From Brachycybe producta (taxonomy: Eukaryota > Arthropoda > Diplopoda > Playtdesmida > Andrognathidae): 64,000 nt of DNA. The notes beneath the pieces were generated by a model that did no database searches, had not been told where the DNA came from, and worked only from the letters and a program-made list of their open reading frames with translations. Shown one piece after another: positions 42,301-50,644 of this stretch; within the stretch, counting starts at the first letter, position 1, and every line of letters begins with the position of its first letter. The stretch spans positions 124,001 to 188,000 of the forward strand of contig JAUPFP010000115.1 of the NCBI GenBank assembly GCA_036925085.1, written 5' to 3'. The translations under genes were made by a program, and so were the position numbers.

Positions 42301-45300
42301 TATTAAGATCGTCCAGTAGTAGTGTCCCCCCCCCCTTGGACCGTGTTTATCTTTCTTATTTTTGACACCATCCCCACTCCTGGAGCTGATAATCGATGCC
42401 GAACAACATTATGAAACAAATATTAACTCTGCTAGAAACTAAAATTTTGCTAAAAATTTAGCTAGAATTTTGCTAAAAGAAATTTCATTGCGATTTCTTA
42501 TAAAATAAACTTTTCATGGCAATTTGATACAAAAAGATGCTGTAAAAAGTTTGTTTTAAAAGTAATCTTGTTTTATTTATTAAATTGGTTCGCCAGTAAA
42601 TTTAGAAAATTTACTGGTTGAAGCAACGTCTTTCGAAAAAAAAAATCGACTTTTAAGAAAAAAAAATCCAAAATTTCTTAAAGACTAGAATATCAGCTGA
42701 CTATGCTAAACGTATTTTTTATGATGAATTAAAAATAAACTTTTCGTGGAAATTTGAAAATCACTTAATTTACAAATTAATGTACAAAACCTATAAAAAA
42801 CTAATCGTTTTCAAAGTGCTATAAAATGTTTATTTTTAAAGATATGTTTTTTTTTTTGTAAAATGCCGACAAAAACCAATATACATTTTTTAAAATGTTT
42901 GCTAAATATTCAAAACACAATTTTTATTTATTAATTTGTTTCACTACCAGTGCGGTAGTAAATTTCCTAGAATAATTTAGAAAAGCGACTCACAGAAAAA
43001 ATTAAAATGTGTTGGAGACTAGAATAGCAATTGAATATGCTAAGCTAAAAGGCATTTCATTGCAATTTTTTTTTATAAAATAAGATTTTTATTCAAAATT
43101 AAAAAAAGTATTTTATAAAAGTATTTTTATGGCGATATATTTAAAAATAAGCTTTTCATGACAATATGAAAATCATTTTTTCTAGTAAAGATTGATGTAA
43201 AAAAAAATCTTAAAAACATATCACTTTCAAATTGCTATAAAAAGTTTATTTTAAAAGATATCGTCATAAAAATACTTTATCCGAACTGTCTCACTATTCT
43301 AGTTTGTAAAGAACTTTAACAATCTTTTTTATACTGATGTATATTTTAAAATGTTTTGTTGTTTTGTTCGCAGGTGCTCGTGAGCAAATGAATCAGATCA
43401 CGTCTTTTATTGACGCCTCAAATATGTACGGATCCACCAAAGATGAATCCAATGACCTGAGAACATTCCAAGCAGGTAAATATACCCAACACAATACCTT
43501 ATTTAATTAATTTTAATTGTTTATGTTATTTGTTTCATGATCGTCCAATTATGATACTTTCCAATGTTTTTGTACAGGATGTTTCAGAACCAATGCTCCA
43601 ATCTATTATCAAACTATAAAGAGGGGAAACAATTAAATGGTTTAAAATTGAATATCTAAAAAATTATAAAAACGACAAATTTAAAACTTCAGTTGATTGA
43701 TAGAAACATATCAAAATGTAATTAATTGTAAGAATAACTATAGAGTATAATTTACAAAGAACACATTTTTAATGAATTTTTTTTAAAAAAACTTAAGGTT
43801 TATTCTGTCATTCAGGAGCAAAATTAAAATAAACTAGAAACTGTTTTAGAAACTAGAAGAGTAGCAAAAAGTATTTTATGTTGATATCTTTCAAAATAAA
43901 CTTTCTATATATAAAAATTTAAAAAAAATATATTGACTGCTTAAAGTTGCGTCATTTTCAAACTCGAGTAAAAAGCTCATTTTGAAAGATATCAACAATG
44001 GAAATACTCTTTTAGTGATTAAGCTATCCTTCTAGTTTCTAAAACACATTAGATTCTCTTCATTTTGCACCTGAAAGACAAAATAATCAGAGTTTGAGAT
44101 GCAGTTACACTTTAAAACCACCTTAACAATTTGTTGTTAAGGTGGTTTTAAAGTGTAACTGCATCTCAAACTCTGATTATTTTGTCTTTCAGGTGCAAAA
44201 TGAAGAGAATCTAATGTGTTTTAGATTCAAAATGGTTCAAATTGTAATTTTTTTCTGATGGAAACCATTTTTTTTTAATATTATAAAATAATTTTATTAA
44301 TATTATAAAATAATTTTATTAATATTATAAAATAATATTATAAAATTCAGAATTTCTATAGCTTTTTTTTAAATAAATAACATTATATTTTATTTTTTGT
44401 ACAACTACGTTTTGATATGTTTTAACAACTACAGTAAGGTTTTAAATGTTTAACATTTATAGATTCTGAGATATTAAATTTTAAACAATAAACTATGTCA
44501 TCGAGTAAAGACTTTTTAATAGATTTGAGGTGTCGGTTGTGAGACGTACTGTATAAAAAGCTTTTCTTAAAAGTAATAAATATTGCAAAATGTGTTAATT
44601 AAATGTCCTAATGCACTTTCTAAAAAAAGCATTTTGTCATGTACATGTTTAATGTTTGTTGATTTATAGACACCTCATGATAAAATGTAAAGAACCTTAA
44701 ATATTATTAAGGTGTTAAGTGTACGTTATTTTAATCGACAATAATAACCAGTTTTATTCGGTAGTTTTACAAATACTGCGAGATTTTTTGGTTGTTGCAT
44801 TTCAGAGAACTTTATTTAAATTTATTGAAACCCATCATTGCTAAAAAGAAATTTTACATGGAATTAGCAACTTGTGAATAAATATAATTAAATTTTATTC
44901 AGGAAATACATTTCGATTATGCAGTATTTACTAGTCTAATTTAATGAAATATACATACATGTATATTATGAAAGTGTTAAATGTGTTTTTTTTTAAATAA
45001 TAACCAGTTTTCTTTTTTTGGTACTTCAAATATTTTGAAGCTGTAATTTCTTGGATGATGATTTCAGCTTTGAAGATTGTGGAAGTTAATTTTTCGATAA
45101 CTTTTATTTAAGTTTATTGAAGCATATTATTGGTTAAAATGGTCAATTTGAATCAAATTTAATCTGAAGTCAGTGTTGAAAAAAATTGTTTAAAAGTAAT
45201 AAAATTTATGTAATGACATTACTATTTCAAGTATTTAATAAATTATCACTATATTAGTTTTGAAATAGGTGCAAGTTGTAATTGTACTTTATTACATTTT

Positions 45301-48300
45301 TCATTTAAAAATACAGTTACTTTAAATTGCTTTTCAATTACTTTTGGAATTGCTTTTATTTTTATATTACTGTTAATTTAACTTAGAATATTTACAATGT
45401 ACTAGTGACTTTTTCCTGACTGCTGTTAAACAGTTTTGTTATATCACTGATTAATGAAATATTGACATTTTTGCAATTAATATGATTTGTAATTAAAGAC
45501 TAATTCAAATATTTTTTAAGAAAAATCAGTAATCGTTATCTATATAATTTTTTAAAATGTAGTAGGCCCTAATTGCATTTCTAATTAATTACAGTGAAAA
45601 CCGTATAACACAAAAACCGTTAACACAAAAAATCGGACAACACGAAAAAAAAATCGTTCGGTTCGGTTCCACTGACAAGCATAAAGATTTATTTCTTTTA
45701 ATATGGAATTTTTTTAGGTCCCTTTCATTACCTGTTAAACGGTTTCTAGTGTAGTTTTCTACACTGATGTAATAATTACTAATTGTATTAATTACTTTCA
45801 AAATTTATTTATTTCAACACTGATAGAAATAATAAAAATTCACTTTCAACAACTTCCAATAATCAAATTCACGAAATATTCGTTTATTAATTCATTATTT
45901 AAATAATAATAATAAATGTTGATTATTTCACAATTTATTTCTGTTTGATGATTTGTGTGAAAATATTTTTTTGAAAAGAAACACGTTTTTCTCATTATAT
46001 TCACTTAACACCATTTAAAAAAAAATATTATTATTATTATTAAAAGGTATTTTACTGATGCTGTGCATTTTTTCGTTTACTTTGATCTCTGAAATTTATT
46101 TTTAGGAAGATTGCAGGTTTCTCGTGTAAATGATGTCGACCTACTTCCCTTTGTTACTACTAAACCTGATTTTTGCAGCAAACCGGACCAAGGTCTTTTC
46201 TGCTTCAAGGCTGGTAAAATAAAGATTTTTCAGTATTATAATAATTTTTAACTTAAATTTTAATATTAATTTTTATTTTATTCATATTGTACGAAAAAAA
46301 AGTATTTTAATTAGAAATATTTTACACGAGAAAGAAAACAAAATCCTGGTTTTGCTTAAAGGTGCATTAAAGTGTAAATGCCCCTCTTGAACTCTGATTA
46401 TTCTGTCTTTTATGAACAACATTAACTTGCAAAAGAAACTTGAGCATGTTTTAGAAAGTTAGAAACTAGAAGGGTATCTCAATCACTTAAGTGTGATTTT
46501 ATTTTCATATCTTTCAAAATAAGTTTTTTTTTTATCAGTTTGAAAATAAACCAACATGCAACAGAAGATGCATAACAGACGATATTTTTAATTTTTGTCT
46601 ATAAAAAAAGTTTATTTTGAAAGATATCAACATGAAAACACTATTAAATGATTCAGCTACCGTTCTAGTTTCTAACACACTTTTAATTTCTTCTTTAGTG
46701 TAACGCTTGAAACGCAGAATACCCAGATTTCAAAATCCAGCTGTTTGTAAACATATCGGGAGCTAAATTAAATCCTTTGAGCTCACAATGGAGACTTAAG
46801 TCCTATTCTCACGAATCACAAAATGTTTCAAATGTTATTTCAATATTTTTCTTGTATTTTTTTTTTTGATAGGTGATACGAGAGTGAATGAACAAATTAG
46901 TTTAACGATTATTCACACGGTGTGGTTACGAGAACACAATCGGATTGCTCGTGAATTGGGTGCCATTAACCCTACTTGGACAGATGAAAATATTTTTCAA
47001 GAAACACGAAGGATTGTAGGAGCAATGTTTCAGCACATTGTGTACAATGAATTTTTACCGGTTTTGTTGGGTAACATTTTTTCAATGTTTTTTCATTTTT
47101 TCAATGTTTGCGAAAGTTACTTGCAACCAAAAAGAAGAATCTCAAATTCGGAATTATACCAAGAGAATCTAAAAGAAATAACTTCAAAGTTTGTTATTAA
47201 CTGGAATAGTAATTAAATTTTTATTTTTAAAAAATATTTTCATAATAGAAATATTTAAAAATAAACATTTTTATCACAGTTTTCAAATAATAAAAATGTT
47301 TTAGTGTATTGTAAATGATTTTTGAATTATCAGTTGATTCTTGGAATTTATAGTGACATAAATAGTGTACTTTTGTCATTGTCATCAACTAATCTAGTTT
47401 CTAACAAATTTGAATATTTGTCTGAGGTCATAACTGAAGAATTTTCAAAATTAAAAAATGTCCTAAAGGCCACAAATAAAATTGATTTAAGGTGGTTTTA
47501 AAGTGTGAACGCCTTTTGAACTCTGGTTATTTTTTTCTTTCAGGGGCAAATTTAGGGGAAACTTTAAAGTATTTTGGAAACTAGAAGATGGATATTCTCA
47601 TGTTGATTTCTTTTAGAATATGTTTTTTTTTATTTTAGTTTGAAAATGTCAGAACTTTAAGCAGACGAATATTTTTTTTTAAATTTTTGTGAATAGACTA
47701 TTTATTTTGTAAGATATCAATCAACATGAAAATATTATTAACGGATTCAGTTGCCTTCTAGTTTCTAACACATTTTCAATTTATTTTGAGTGTTTGTTGC
47801 TCTTGAAACGCAGAGACTCAGAGTAACCATAGTTCGAAAATCATAAAACATCTTAATGACATTATTTTTAAAAAATGAAATTTACAGGACGCAGAACAAT
47901 GCAGTCTGCTCAACTGTTGCTTTTAAGAGAGGGGTATACATTTGATTACGATGCAACCATTAATCCTGGAGTGACCAACGAATTCGCCACTGCTGCATAC
48001 AGATTTGGACACACATTGATACCAGTAATTATTGATTTTACTTTCAAGTGTCATTCAGTCAGTGACCAAATGTGTAAATTGCATGGATGGTTTTTTTTAT
48101 TAAAGGGAAATTTCATGATGTTTGGTTCTCAAGGGCAGTCCGAAGAAGTGCCTCTAAGAGACGTATTCAATAAACCGTTTCATTTGTTCAAAACTGGTGG
48201 AATGGACAGTACGCTTCGAGGATTGTGCACGCAAAGAAGCCAGCAGTTTGACAGCTTCATAACACAAGAAGTAATCAACATATTCTGCAGATTCTGCATG

Positions 48301-50054
48301 CTGACATGGATGCCTGTGGCAGAAGGACTTGACTCACAAGAGTCATAAAGTCCACTTCACACGGGGCACACCTTTTTGCCACTTTGTGTCACCACGCAGT
48401 GGTAGACGCGGTCTGCTACACACAAAGGGTGGAGGTGTCTCGTGTGAAGCTCTCATAGGAATCAGTGGCCTGCTAAAAACAAACATTTTTTGTGTCGACA
48501 CAAAGTGTCTTGTGTGAGGCGGCTCTGCATTTATTTATTGTTTTATTGATTAAGGTCACGCAACATTTATTTCAACGTACTAGGCCTTTTGGTTTGGACT
48601 TGGTGGCCATCAACTTACAGAGAGGTAGAGACCACGGATTGCCCGGTTACAACCAGTGGCGGCGATTTTGTGGCCTCTCGATTTTTAGCACCTTTGATGA
48701 ACTTCGAAGTGAAATTAATCCGCAGTTTGTACAGACACTGCAGCAGCTTTATAGGTATACCACATTTACAATATATTTTATAATGAATATACGTGTATAC
48801 TAATTAACGATGTTTTATGAAAAGCTGATTTTTGAATTCTGGTTATTCTGCGTGTCAAAAAAAGAAACACTAAAGAGAAATTTAAAAATGTGTTAGAAAC
48901 TATAGAACAGCAGCGGGATCACTGAATAGTGTTTTCATGTCGATATCTTTTAAAATACCTGGTAAACGTTTTATTGACGAACATTAAAAAAAAATAGCAT
49001 CCGCTTAAATTTAGGCAATTTTCAAACACAAAAAAGCGTATTTAAAATATATCAACATTAAAATGAACCTTTTAGTTTCTAAAACACTTTCAAGTTTCTC
49101 TTAATTTTGCTTATGAAAAACAGAATGACCAGTTTTCGAGTGATTTTATTTACACTTGAAACGAACTTAATGTTTTCGAATAGGTCAGTAGATGATATTG
49201 ATGTGTTCGTGGCTGGCGTTGCTGAAAAACCTCTTCCTGGAGCAAAATTGGGCAGTACTTTTGCTTGTATTGTATCTGAACAGTTTAAGAGGTTAAAAAA
49301 GGGAGATCGATTCTGGTATGAAAATGGGTTCAACTCGCAATTTACACCAGGTAAGTCATCATATTTTATCGCAATTTGGAACATTTTTAATTTTTTCTAT
49401 TAATTTTTTTTTTTGGTATAGAACAATTGCAAGAAATCAGAAAAGTTACATTTGCTCGTTTAATTTGCGACAACAGTGATGGAATCGATCAAATTCAACA
49501 ATTTGTCTTTTTTGCACCTGCTCGAGGGTATGGTTGATACAATTAAAGTGGCTTAACAGTGATTTCTAGATGTATAAAGTCGACGTGAACTTTTTTAGAA
49601 GCAATATTAAGAGAAAAGTTAAAAGTGTGTTAGAAACTAGACTAGTAGGTTATTATACTGAAAGTATTTTTATGGCGAAATCTTTTAAGAATAAAATTTT
49701 TATGGCCATTTGGTAATTACATTTTTTACCACTTACCATGTAAAATATTGTACTGTATTTTCAAACTGCTATAAAACTTTTATTTTTTAAAAATTTTGCC
49801 ATCAAAATAATTTTACAATATATGCATCTGTTATTTTTTAATTAGAATTTTTCGGAAATTCTTCATGAAAATTTACATTTTGAAATAATTTATGTCACTT
49901 TGTACGAAAAAGTTAAATTACAAAATTTAGTGAAGTTGTTTCATACTTTAAAATTACATTCTGTTTGTTTATTTTCAGCAATTCCTTAATGCCTTGCCAA
50001 GGAACTTTCATTCCGAGAATGAATTTGGCATTATGGACTGGCGAACCCGTGTAG
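26223..50054 (+). CDS. Secreted animal haem peroxidase with N-terminal CLIP-like domain (15 exons)
   Basis: Exons: 26223-26604, 30907-31023, 32750-33044, 38492-38706, 39820-39990, 40732-40911, 43374-43475, 46106-46213, 46873-47070, 47888-48024, 48106-48270, 48555-48754, 49184-49350, 49422-49527, 49979-50054. They join in phase to 872 residues. Residues 8-21 are hydrophobic (signal peptide). RQRR at 42-45 resembles a proprotein-convertase site. Six cysteines at 51, 61, 67, 82, 92 and 93 have CLIP-domain spacing. About 168-265 is a Gln/Pro-rich linker. From about 280 the myeloperoxidase-type domain is complete: distal His384 with haem-ester Asp383 ([10 protein letters not shown]), calcium loop TSFIDAS (463-469), catalytic Arg527 and Glu530 (GDTRVNEQ), proximal His631 (YRFGHTLIP), and the [14 protein letters not shown] motif. 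It should use hydrogen peroxide to oxidise phenols or halides outside the cell, or to crosslink protein. The nearest family is chorion peroxidase/peroxinectin-like; the exact role is unknown. A non-coding first exon is possible because ttacaag just before the ATG could be an acceptor. Confidence 0.93.
26351..26511 (+). other. CLIP-like six-cysteine domain in peroxidase exon 1
   Basis: This part of exon 1 encodes residues 44-96. The cysteine order is C51, C61, C67, C82, then the adjacent pair C92-C93, which is the CLIP arrangement known from arthropod clip-domain serine proteases and their homologues. It follows directly after the basic RQRR stretch. Seen directly: cysteine spacing and the final CC. 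Inferred: a disulfide-bonded regulatory or protein-binding module. A profile search would confirm or reject the domain name. Confidence 0.6.
26709..27018. mobile_element. Tc1/mariner-like MITE flanked by TA, in peroxidase intron 1
   Basis: CAGAGGGTGTCCATAAAGCT at the left mirrors CTTTATAGACACCTTG at the right, with TA on both outer sides. 310 bases, non-coding. End sequence and TA duplication are typical of Tc1/mariner-derived elements. Confidence 0.7.
27050..27410. mobile_element. Remnant of the same family as the element at 43,575
   Basis: Shares AAATTGAATATCTCAGAAA, an AACATATCAAAATG block and a mirrored TTTTGACATGTTTTTTAACA block with the 43,575-44,551 element. Ends are unclear. Confidence 0.45.
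29505..29564. repeat. (AT)n microsatellite, about 60 bases
   Basis: Pure alternating AT run in peroxidase intron 1. Confidence 0.95.
29835..30038. mobile_element. Inverted-repeat element carrying a (G)17 tract, peroxidase intron 1
   Basis: TACATACGGTCAATTCTGGC at the left mirrors GACAAGCCAAAACTGACCGT at the right. A run of 17 G lies just inside the left arm (29,875-29,891). Non-coding. Confidence 0.55.
30550..30692. mobile_element. Family G short inverted element, peroxidase intron 1
   Basis: AAAACCGTTTAACAAGAAAT on the left mirrors CATGTTAAACGTTTTCAC on the right. A similar unit with AAAACCGTATAACAC lies at 45,592-45,735. Confidence 0.5.
31225..31410. mobile_element. Family A fragment, peroxidase intron 2
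   Basis: It carries AACTAGAAGAGTAGCTCA, CACATTTCAAGTTTCTTTTA and a terminal GAAAACCATCTTAA, matching the family A arms, with the centre deleted. Confidence 0.5.
32876..33044 (+). repeat. CAA-rich coding repeat (polyglutamine linker) in peroxidase exon 3
   Basis: Exon 3 is dominated by CAA and CAG codons in short runs of up to six Gln broken by Leu, Pro, Glu and Asn. The earlier half of the exon is Pro/Ser/Thr-rich. The stretch is in frame with both neighbouring exons and ends at a GTAAGA donor. It is a low-complexity spacer between the CLIP-like domain and the catalytic domain, and probably varies in length between individuals. Confidence 0.85.
33330..33379. repeat. (TAA)n microsatellite
   Basis: About 16 units of ATA/TAA in peroxidase intron 3, immediately followed by an ACAGAGTGTTCC end-like motif. 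Confidence 0.95.
34318..34558. mobile_element. Inverted-repeat MITE with GGCTGGATCAC ends
   Basis: GGCTGGATCACGCTTA at the left mirrors TAAGCATGTGTGATCCAGCC at the right; 241 bases. The short open frame inside starts in the left terminal repeat and is not a gene. Possibly related to family F. Confidence 0.7.
34898..35459. mobile_element. 562-base mariner-type foldback element flanked by TA
   Basis: CAGTGTGTCTCAAAAACGTA at the left mirrors the right end ACAGTTTTTGAGACACACTC. TA lies on both flanks. The arms continue far inward (TTACAATAAAGATTA appears on both sides, inverted), so the element is close to a full palindrome with no transposase frame. Confidence 0.8.
36114..36315. mobile_element. 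Family A MITE, internally deleted, peroxidase intron 3
   Basis: The left arm has TTAAGGTGATTTTAAACTC, TGTGTTTTAGAAACTGGAAG and GGTAGCTCAATCAG. The right end has GCTGTTCATAAACCATCTTA. The hairpin centre is missing. Confidence 0.65.
36453..36808. mobile_element. Family F MITE, copy 2, interrupted by another element
   Basis: The left end AAGGAAGGATCACACACGCT runs to the inner mirror TTCAGCATGTGTGATGCTC, and a second end GTATGATTCTTCCCT closes it at 36,808. A distinct inverted-repeat element occupies about 36,605-36,790. Confidence 0.6.
36605..36790. mobile_element. Inverted-repeat element nested in family F
   Basis: CATTACAGAAAAATGACGCC on the left arm mirrors TTTTGACGTCATTTTTCTGT on the right. 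The outer arms (AGCTTATGCACTGCATAC and GTATGCGGTGAATTAGCTGC) also pair. It is richer in GC than its surroundings. Confidence 0.65.
36928..37117. mobile_element. Family B MITE, copy 4, peroxidase intron 3
   Basis: CAACGAAACTTAGCACTTCC with CAACTTGAACACTCTGAACA at the left, and GAGGGTTCAAGTTGAAGTTC with TTTTCTTCTTAAATTTTGG at the right. Confidence 0.65.
37860..38205. mobile_element. Family A MITE, near full length, peroxidase intron 3
   Basis: The left arm GTTTAGAAACTAGAAGGGTA-GCTCAATCAC is mirrored by GTTACCTCTTCTAGTTTCTA on the right. The outer right end reads CATTTACACTTCAAAACCCA. The loop region carries the family's GCAGGTGATATTTTTTTTAA motif. Confidence 0.7.
39290..39775. repeat. Imperfect direct duplication of about 210 bases, peroxidase intron 4
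   Basis: AATGTGATGTAGTGAATTGC then TAATTTAATTACAGTA occurs near 39,467 and again, diverged, near 39,677. The second copy ends about 50 bases before exon 5. TAATTAC-rich sequence of the same style occurs near 1,340-1,820 and 45,240-45,600. Confidence 0.5.
40305..40665. mobile_element. Family A MITE, peroxidase intron 5
   Basis: The left end GAACAGCTGATTTTCGAATT and GTTAAAAACTAGAACTGGTA pair with GCTACCGTTCTAGTTTCTAA and TTACACTTTAAAACTAGCTT at the right. It ends about 65 bases before exon 6. Confidence 0.65.
41020..41120 (+). repeat. tRNA-derived SINE-like head, peroxidase intron 6
   Basis: TGGTTGAGTTGG resembles an A box and GGGATCGAATTCCC a B box of a tRNA-type internal promoter, about 33 bases apart. 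No intact cloverleaf is evident. GC content jumps here. Likely the 5' head of a SINE; the tail is not defined. Confidence 0.4.
41120..42360. mobile_element. GC-rich probable mobile-element remnant, peroxidase intron 6
   Basis: The segment is far more GC-rich than its surroundings and includes two C-homopolymer runs and a GTGACTCACACATGTGCA / TGCACATGTGTGGATGG inverted pair at 41,508-41,556. A GCGTGCAATAAAACG stretch near 41,650 resembles a retroelement R region. The longest frame (149 codons, minus strand, 41,735-42,184) has no recognised domain. The class is unresolved. Confidence 0.4.
42420..43325. mobile_element. Series of degraded family A-like arms (A' variant), peroxidase intron 6
   Basis: Three diverged units share GACTAGAATA-CAGCT, AAATAAACTTTTC-TGGCAATTTGA and GCTATAAA-AGTTTATTTTAAAAG. 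The last one closes with CTATTCTAGTTTGTAAAG about 50 bases before exon 7. They resemble family A without its outer ends. Confidence 0.45.
43788..44228. mobile_element. Family A MITE with an extra head-to-head terminal arm
   Basis: A standard hairpin (CTAGAAGAGTAGC / GCTATCCTTCTAGTTTCTAA, AAGATATCAAC centre) ends in CTTTAAAACCACCTTAA. It is followed at once by an inverted second end starting TTAAGGTGGTTTTAAAGTGT. The terminal 92 bases are perfectly mirrored. Confidence 0.75.
44038..44225. repeat. Perfect 92-base inverted repeat, 4-base loop
   Basis: Arms 44,038-44,129 and 44,134-44,225 are exact reverse complements, with TTTG at the centre (44,130-44,133). Both arms are the terminal part of family A. 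Confidence 0.9.
45592..45735. mobile_element. Family G short element, peroxidase intron 7
   Basis: CAGTGAAAACCGTATAACAC with the right-side mirror ACCTGTTAAACGGTTTC. The interior repeats AACACAAAAA and AACACGAAAA. Confidence 0.45.
46355..46755. mobile_element. Family A MITE, peroxidase intron 8
   Basis: AAAGTGTAAATGCCCCTCTT, AGAAACTAGAAGGGTATCTC and the centre AGACGATATTTTTAATTTTT pair with GTTTATTTTGAAAGATATCA, GCTACCGTTCTAGTTTCTAA and a CAGCTGTTTGTAAAC right end. It ends about 115 bases before exon 9. Confidence 0.75.
47185..47415. mobile_element. Family A' fragment, peroxidase intron 9
   Basis: CTTCAAAGTTTGTTATTAAC with ATATTTAAAAATAAACATTT at the left, and ACTAATCTAGTTTCTAACAA at the right, match degraded A' arms. 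Confidence 0.4.
47488..47857. mobile_element. Family A MITE ending 30 bases before peroxidase exon 10
   Basis: TTAAGGTGGTTTTAAAGTGT begins the left arm, AAACTAGAAGATGG pairs with GTTGCCTTCTAGTTTCTAAC, and the right end is CATAAAACATCTTAATG. The exon 10 acceptor follows at 47,887. Confidence 0.75.
48025..48105 (+). other. Short in-frame intron 10 of the peroxidase gene (81 bases, no stop)
   Basis: The segment begins GTAATT and ends in a T-rich tract plus TTAAAG. It is exactly 27 codons long and has no stop in the reading frame. With it removed, the protein reads HTLIP then [11 protein letters not shown], the expected peroxidase continuation. With it kept, 27 extra residues fall right after the proximal-histidine motif. 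The same gene has a 71-base intron (49351-49421), so this size is normal here. Removal is favoured by family conservation; transcript evidence would settle it. Confidence 0.75.
48352..48530. mobile_element. GC-rich hairpin element in peroxidase intron 11
   Basis: CTTCACACGGGGCACACCT pairs with AGGTGTCTCGTGTGAAG (to about 48,452). A third related end, GACACAAAGTGTCTTGTGTG, follows at 48,497-48,517. It fills most of the 284-base intron and ends about 25 bases before exon 12. Confidence 0.6.
48810..49172. mobile_element. Family A MITE ending about 11 bases before peroxidase exon 13
   Basis: AAAAGCTGATTTTTGAATTC and TGTGTTAGAAACTATAGAAC at the left pair with CCTTTTAGTTTCTAAAACAC, TTCAAGTTTCTCTTAATTTT and a decayed right terminus. 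The acceptor TCGAATAG is immediately adjacent (49,183). Confidence 0.7.
49545..49815. mobile_element. Family A' copy, peroxidase intron 14
   Basis: GTGTGTTAGAAACTAGACTA, TTATGGCGAAATCTTTTAAG and AAACTGCTATAAAACTTTTA follow the A' arm order; the right terminus is not clear. Confidence 0.5.
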
Positions 50055-50644
50055 CATCAGTTTAGTAATTGCATATAATGCAATTATTGTCATGTAAATA
50101 TTTTCATATGTGCTGTTCTTTCATATAATTTTTTGTGATAAATTGGAAGAAAGTAATTTTTATCATCATCATTTCGGAAACGTAGATCGTGTTTTTTTTT
50201 AATATTATTTTTATTATCAATCACTTCGAACATCATTTGAAGAAAACTACTACTATTCTGGAATTATTTTTTCGAGACCATTTGGCAATTTACAATGTAT
50301 ACATTATTATACAATCACAAAGTGCCAAGGTCTTTTTTTTCTTTCATTTTTGTGTTTCGAGAAACTTTCTGAAAGTCACTGTTTGACATTTGTTACAAGT
50401 TCATGAACATTACATATAACAACAGGATGGACTTCCTTTTTTACTACTACCGCAGGACTGGAATGTGAACTTGTATTTGCAATGTCATCTATACTGACAT
50501 TTGATCATGTTTCAACATTTTCATTTCTTTTACAGTGTGAATAACCAGTTGTTGTTTTATTGATTTTTAAAGCCTTTGAAAGGGTCTTTATTTTTATGTA
50601 CTTCATAAAGTAAAAAAACACAATTGTCGTTTCTAATTATTACA

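Larger units (their letters stand above)
43575..44551. mobile_element. TA-flanked element hosting a nested family A insertion, peroxidase intron 7
   Basis: The left end CAGGATGTTTCAGAACC pairs with the right end GGTTGTGAGACGTACTG, and TA flanks both. Internal blocks AAAATTGAATATCTAAAAAA and GATATTAAATTTTAAACAA are mirrored. Family A sequence (43,788-44,228) splits it. Confidence 0.65.
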
